A stretch of 21,245 nt of DNA from Mnemiopsis leidyi. Lineage: Eukaryota; Ctenophora; Tentaculata; Lobata; Bolinopsidae. This document shows positions 11,501-17,500 of the stretch, piece after piece; position 1 is the first letter of the stretch, and each line of letters starts with the position of its first letter. The notes under the pieces are model-generated. The model was not told the DNA's origin. It saw only the letters and a list, made by a program, of their open reading frames with translations, and searched no databases. The translations under genes and the position numbers were made by a program. The DNA is taken from positions 78,139 through 99,383 of the forward strand of contig JH153210.1 of NCBI GenBank assembly GCA_000226015.1, written 5' to 3'.

Positions 11501-14500
11501 TCCTGGTCACGACATTGCATACACTGATTTTAGTTACTTACTAACAGTCGCGTTTACAGGTCTGTAAATCTTACAGAAGAATTGAAAATACCTCTCTAAT
11601 CTCCGCCAAGAAAGATAGTCAGGATAACAAATCAAGCCAAGACTTTGACAAGAGTACTGCTTAATGCCTCCCAAAAAGTAAAAACATCGCGCCTAACAAA
11701 ATACAGAATATGACAAAATTCATGGTGCAGACTTTCGACTTTATTACTCGGTCTCCGATCATCTGAATAGGAAAATTTTCGCGAAGGTGCCAAAAAAATA
11801 AATCACTCAAGAGAAATGGTCAGTTCAGCAAACTGACCAATTTCGAATTAACGTCAGTTTTTAGGTTTTTCCTACTTATCATAGTTTATACCTTATTAAC
11901 TTGATCACTTGCTCATTGTAATTACTTTTTTGACCTATCGAGATGCAAGCGGGATCTGGTTTTAGGAACAAGAAAGCAACGATGCAGCAATGGGAGAAGA
12001 GCGAGAGAAGAGCGAGAGGATAGTCAGAAAGGAAAAGAGAGAGCGAGAATGACAGGATAAAGACTATTTAAATTGTAGTTAGTTTCTAGTTCTCGTGTCT
12101 GTGTTATTGCAGAATTCTAAGTTAAATGCTTAATTTACAAAATACTCTACAGAAAGACAATTACGACACCTTTCCTTTCTTCTCTGGTCACGTTTTTGTC
12201 TTAAAGAACTAAAGGTTTTTTGTCTTTTGACGTCGCAAATTAGCCTTTTATCAACAATCCCAAAAATAAAACATCTGGTGACCTAACATCTTATGACAAC
12301 TGCAGAAAAATAGGATAGGATATAAATTCCAAATATTGTACATTCGAGATTGGAATATTAATTTATATGGTCACTTGGTGGTCATGACATCTATCAAAAT
12401 ACTAGTGTGTGACTAGGAAAATTGTATGACTAGAAGAGGTGTATGACTAGTGAATGATCAGCACCTTGCATTTTAAATTACAGTATTTTTGAACCATATG
12501 GCTATATTTAATTTTGTGATTCTCGTCGGTATAAGAAGACCCAGTCGATGACTGTTAAACCAAGTGTCCCACAATATTCTGATGAGTTTTACTTGAAACT
12601 TGAATCAGAACTCGACGTAACATTGTGTCCAGTCCCTTATTTGAATTTTCCTCGTTTTTTAAATTTATATTGTGCAGGTCAATTTGTGTTCGTTTATTCT
12701 AGTATATTGGTATTTTGTCATTTTCCGTCAGTATTTCCATCTTTATATAGTAAAGTTGTAGTCTAGTACTGGAAGTATTTGTTTTTCACTAACTGGTTTT
12801 ACTTATTAACATCTATCGTTTATACTTATTCGATTTTCAGAAATTTCCTAATATTTGTCGGTATTCGTAATTTATTTTCGCTAACCTGGACCAACATATT
12901 TTAAGAGATGAGGTTTAAAAAAATTGCGACACATTCCCAGGAATACCGTTTTCCGATGATAGTTCTAAAGATTATAATTTTAAACATCAGATAACAAGAC
13001 ACGCTCGAGTGAACAGTAAAACACGACCAGCAACTGAGAGCACCGGTGTAAGCTCTGTGCTCACGGTCACGTGACTCTAAAACAGACTTATACTGTGTTC
13101 TCATTGGTCTGTCTTGAAATAGAGAGCTCTGGTTGGATAGATGGATATACTCTCGAGCTTGTGAGCTAAGTTGTTAATATCATTGTTTGGGGGGAGCAGC
13201 CTGGCTAAATGCCAAGCTTTGACATGAGCGAAATGACCTACGCCTAGGCAGCTGAGGTCATGCCCAGGTTATCTCGGAGTCATGATAGCCCTGAAGAGGT
13301 TTTTTATTTGCTCACTGGTCCATGTTTGTACATCGAGTGTTCTACAATCTGAGTATGAGGGATGCTAGGTAAAATTACTGCTATAGCATAAGAATCGAAA
13401 TTCGGGCGAGGTGTACTATGCCAAAAGAGTAAAAGATAGCGGACGGATGAAACTTCCCTTATATGTTCTTACCTTTAACCCAAGCCAATTATGGGTTCGA
13501 GGAAATTACTCTCCTTAATTTGCCATTCAAGCGAGGGTTTCTGCTCAAGCGATCAGTTAAAACTGGATTTTCTGACAGGCTACACGCAGCAGTTCTTGTG
13601 ACTAGAAGGATGACGTGACCAGCTGTTCTGACTGAGGAGAGTCAGTGGTCATGTGACCTCTGTTCCCTCTTTTTGCGGGCCAACTGTTTGTGATACAGTA
13701 CTGAAGTAGTCCAGCCTTGTTGGAGTGTGAATGGGAGCCTTGCTCTTATCCTGCATCGTCCTTGCTGGGAAAATTAAAGGGAGCTAGAGATGCGTAAACC
13801 GCAGTGGCTTGTGCTTGCTAGATTAACTATCGGTGTCCCAGAGCATTAGCATTAAACTTACAACGTACATACAGTGCGTTTTATCAAACTGAGAGCTAGA
13901 TTAGCTAACGATTGGTTTCCTGGACATGATTCAAGACCTCGCAGCTACTGATTCGAGTGTACATTTAAATAGTATTTAAATAGTATTAAACTACTTGCAG
14001 TTACTAACACTCTTGTTTAACAATCCTATGTACGACTGTAAATTTTACTGTTTTTGCCGAGGCAAATATTTACCGAAGCAAAGAATTTGAAAAGTTCACT
14101 ATTGGAGTACCAAATGATTTATTGCAAAACATGGTAAATTTAAAGTAACTATTTACTTACCATCACCCGTACTGTTTCACAATCCTGTGTAAGTCTGTAA
14201 ATTTCACAGTTAGCACCAAGGTTACCTCTCAACTATTCGTAAAGATGAACGGTCATCCTCTCAAACATGATTTTGTTCTCAAGTTCATTCAACTCAATCA
14301 TATAACCACTTGGAAAATGGAAATGAAGGTGGACCCTTTGGTGCACGTAAGCAATAGGCAATGACGATTGGATAATAAGTTAAGATCAGTTGGTCCGCTT
14401 TCCCGGCTTTAACTTTTTGCATAGATGAACAGTCAGGAAAATATTGTTGAAGTATTGAATTTGACCAGGGAAGGACTCGTTTCTTTTTGATAGCACAAAA

Positions 14501-17500
14501 TGTACAATTAATTAGTAAATTACTCAATCGCTCATGGATAAAACAGAAAACTTAAAGCAGCCGTGAAACCAGGAACTGAGCTCAAGAAAAAAAAGCAAGA
14601 CCCATTGCTTTTTATTTAATCATTTTCTGGTCAGCGATTTCGCGCTATAAATGAAGTAAAGATTGTGATCAGGTCAGTGATGTTTTGTTGTCCCAAAAAT
14701 AACCAAAAAATAAAAAAGCAAGTCCCCAATTTGCTTTCATTTAATCAGTTTTACCATATTCGTCTTTAAAATGTATTGAGTTTGTAAAGTAATTTTTGTT
14801 CACACCCGTTACTCTACTAACCTCGCGTGTTTGTGCAAGAATATCAACTCCTAGTTCCAGCCTAAATCTTCTAAAAAACCTAATTAAAACAAACCTATTT
14901 TCACACAAAGAGGTGCAGATGCCGACCACTGTCCATTATCACCACACGTCATTGATTTCTGACCGATGAGGACAAATCCATCCCAACATCTGATAGATAT
15001 TGTAGTTCCCTGTTCAATCATGCCTCTTGGATAGTCCATAGAGTTAGCTACAGTCATCTCTAGACAATATCCCGCTGAAAGGTGAAGTGTGTCATCTTGA
15101 TAGTGAGTGTAATATGTGGAACCTTCCACTGACGGACAAACTTCCGAACAATTATTAACAATTGATGATTCACTTTAATTTGATAAGTCTTGAAATTTAG
15201 TCGGATGAGGTTGAATTTGTCGAAAGTTTCGACAAAGTTTCGACTCGAAACCCCTTAAATAGGTACATAGAGAGATAGAGGATACTTAGTATTATATCAG
15301 CTCAAAAACAGAAAACTCACTGCACGCAGTTTTATAGGCATTCGCAGTTCCTTGTGTACAGGCAATGCACCTGGCTGCACCTGCAGTGCTGACAGTGTCA
15401 TCCACACAGGGTGCACAGGTTTCCATGGGTCCATCTTTGTAGTGTCCTGCCTCACAGATTCCTGAGGGAATGTCTTAACACTTGCTGAAGTTCTAAAATG
15501 CTTTGATTTGTGGTCAACTTTGATAACTCAGCTTACCTACTGCTTGTAAGCTAAGCTTATGCGTTCAAAATCCTGACTTACTAATACTACAAAACATATA
15601 TTATAAACTTACTGCACTGTGGCTGGTTGGAGAAAGTAAACTCTTGTTCCTCCTTACACTGTACCTCCTCATCCCCGTCCAGTTCAAACCCAGCAATACA
15701 ACTGAGAGTAACAGTGGTTCCTGGAGGCTGAGGAAGTTCAGGGGACACTTCCATGTTTGTCCAAGTTGATGTCAAACCAGTACATTGTCCAGCTGAAATG
15801 GGGACATGTGATTGGTTACATATTCAATGATTTCATCATGAATGTTCTATTTAACGCTTAAGTCAAAAGACTATGACAGACTCAAAAGACTCAACTAATG
15901 GTAAACCATGCCATTTATCAATTCGCTGGTTTCTTAAAATTCTGAAAAACATAGTACTCTTTAAATAGTGTTCTTTCTATCCCTACTTATAATAACTCAC
16001 TGCATCTGCTTATAATAACTTACTGCAACTTGGCTCTATCCCAAATGTAAACTCTGTATCCTTGAGACAAGTGACAGTCGTGTCTCCACTTATTTGGAAA
16101 CCGTCGTGACATTTTAGTGTCACTGTCGTGTCCTTGTTAACTGGGAAGTCTGTTTCTGCTAGTTGGATGTTTGTCCAGGAGGCTTGGAAGCCAGTACACT
16201 GCTCTACTGGAGTTATATTGAGTTCTTTACTCATGTAGAAGTAGGTTTTGCCTCGATTAGATTTAAACTGTATTCTCTCCTGCAATCCTTCTCCCCAACC
16301 CCAGTAGTTTCGCCATTTTTTCTCACTAGTACAGACCGTTTCTGAGAGCTGAACGTTTACCATTTCCTTGTCGTTGCAGTCAATGATAAGTCTCGGCTCT
16401 GGAGTTTTTGTTATTTTCCATATCTTGATGTTTTCAGTTGGAAGGTCTGTATTAAATCTTTCCAATGAATGACGACACTTTAATATCTTATACTTATTTG
16501 AATTCGTGTCAATATGAATTCCACTTGGACCATTATTAGTGTCACGACGATAAAACCAAACTACTAGCAAGTGGCCGGCTCTTATCGAACCATCAGTTTT
16601 AATCATGAGAGTTGAAGTGTCCAGATTGTGGTCTATCATCTTCTCGTATTCCGCCTGCATCCACTCTGAAATGTTACATGGATTAGTGTGCCACAAAGGT
16701 CAATAGAGACTGTATGCTATATAATTATGTTGGATCTTTTAAGATAATGAGGTGACGTTAATGACATTTTCACACGATGCTAAATATAGGTTCTGGGCTC
16801 ATAGGCTAATTCTCTCTATTGATTTACATGGACTAAAGTGTAGGTTAATTTACTTTAATCTACTTACGACATGTAGGCTGGACTGTGTATTGGAACAGTG
16901 TATCTCTAACACAAGTGATAACACTATCTCCTTCCACTGCTTCTCCTCCAAGACAACTAACTTGAAGTTCTGTTTCTTCAACTACCGGGAAATCTTGATC
17001 TACTTCCATGTTATGTCTCCAAGTTTGGTCTAGTCCTGTGCATCCTGGTAAAAAACGATATTTTGCTTTTATTTGAAACTTAAATATAATTCAATCCATC
17101 TTGCAGCTCGAGTTATTAACTGCATTACCTCCAAAAAAATCTTGATTCGAAAAAGGTATTTTACCTATTGGATGATGGTACATATCTTTATCATCAAAGA
17201 GCTTGGTAAACTGAAACCTCTTTGGCACCTTTTTCCAGTAATTCCTCCAGTTCTTCTTTTTGCAGATATCATCAGACAGTTTGATGTTCAATATCTCCAC
17301 ATCATTACCATGCAGGATAATTCCTGGTTCTGAAGTTACAGCTATCTTCCAGATAGTTTCATTAACATCACGTTGACTGTTTAAAAGCGCAGCTGTCGAA
17401 TATCCATCTATGCATTCATTCAAGCGATATTTCAATGGATTTTCAAGTTTCAGTTTTAATCCACCTGTAACATCGCCCTCAGCACTGCGAAATTTCACTT

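Larger units (their letters stand above)
10949..14883. other. 3.9-kb interval between gene B start and gene A end; repeats only
   Basis: I found no convincing exon on either strand. The right part is the gene A 3' flank (homologous to that of gene B down to about 14715). The left part is the gene B 5' flank (weakly similar to that of gene A). Between them lie the dispersed repeats listed separately, a purine-rich tract near 11991-12055 and short 'tgtatgactag' repeats near 12405-12455. Short ORFs at 11196-11510 (minus), 12548-12766 (plus) and 12901-13104 (minus) show no family features. Confidence 0.6.

Noticed and set aside
11196-11510. 104-aa minus-strand ORF between genes A and B
   Set aside because: It runs through dispersed repeat 2 and has no signal peptide, domain or splice context.
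12548-12766. 72-aa plus-strand ORF
   Set aside because: Rich in hydrophobic and aromatic residues from AT-rich sequence. No family motif and no matching splice phase for the ankyrin gene.
10948-14884. Genes A and B as one long gene
   Set aside because: Gene A ends in a stop and gene B starts with its own ATG and signal peptide, mirroring gene A. Two genes is the simpler reading.
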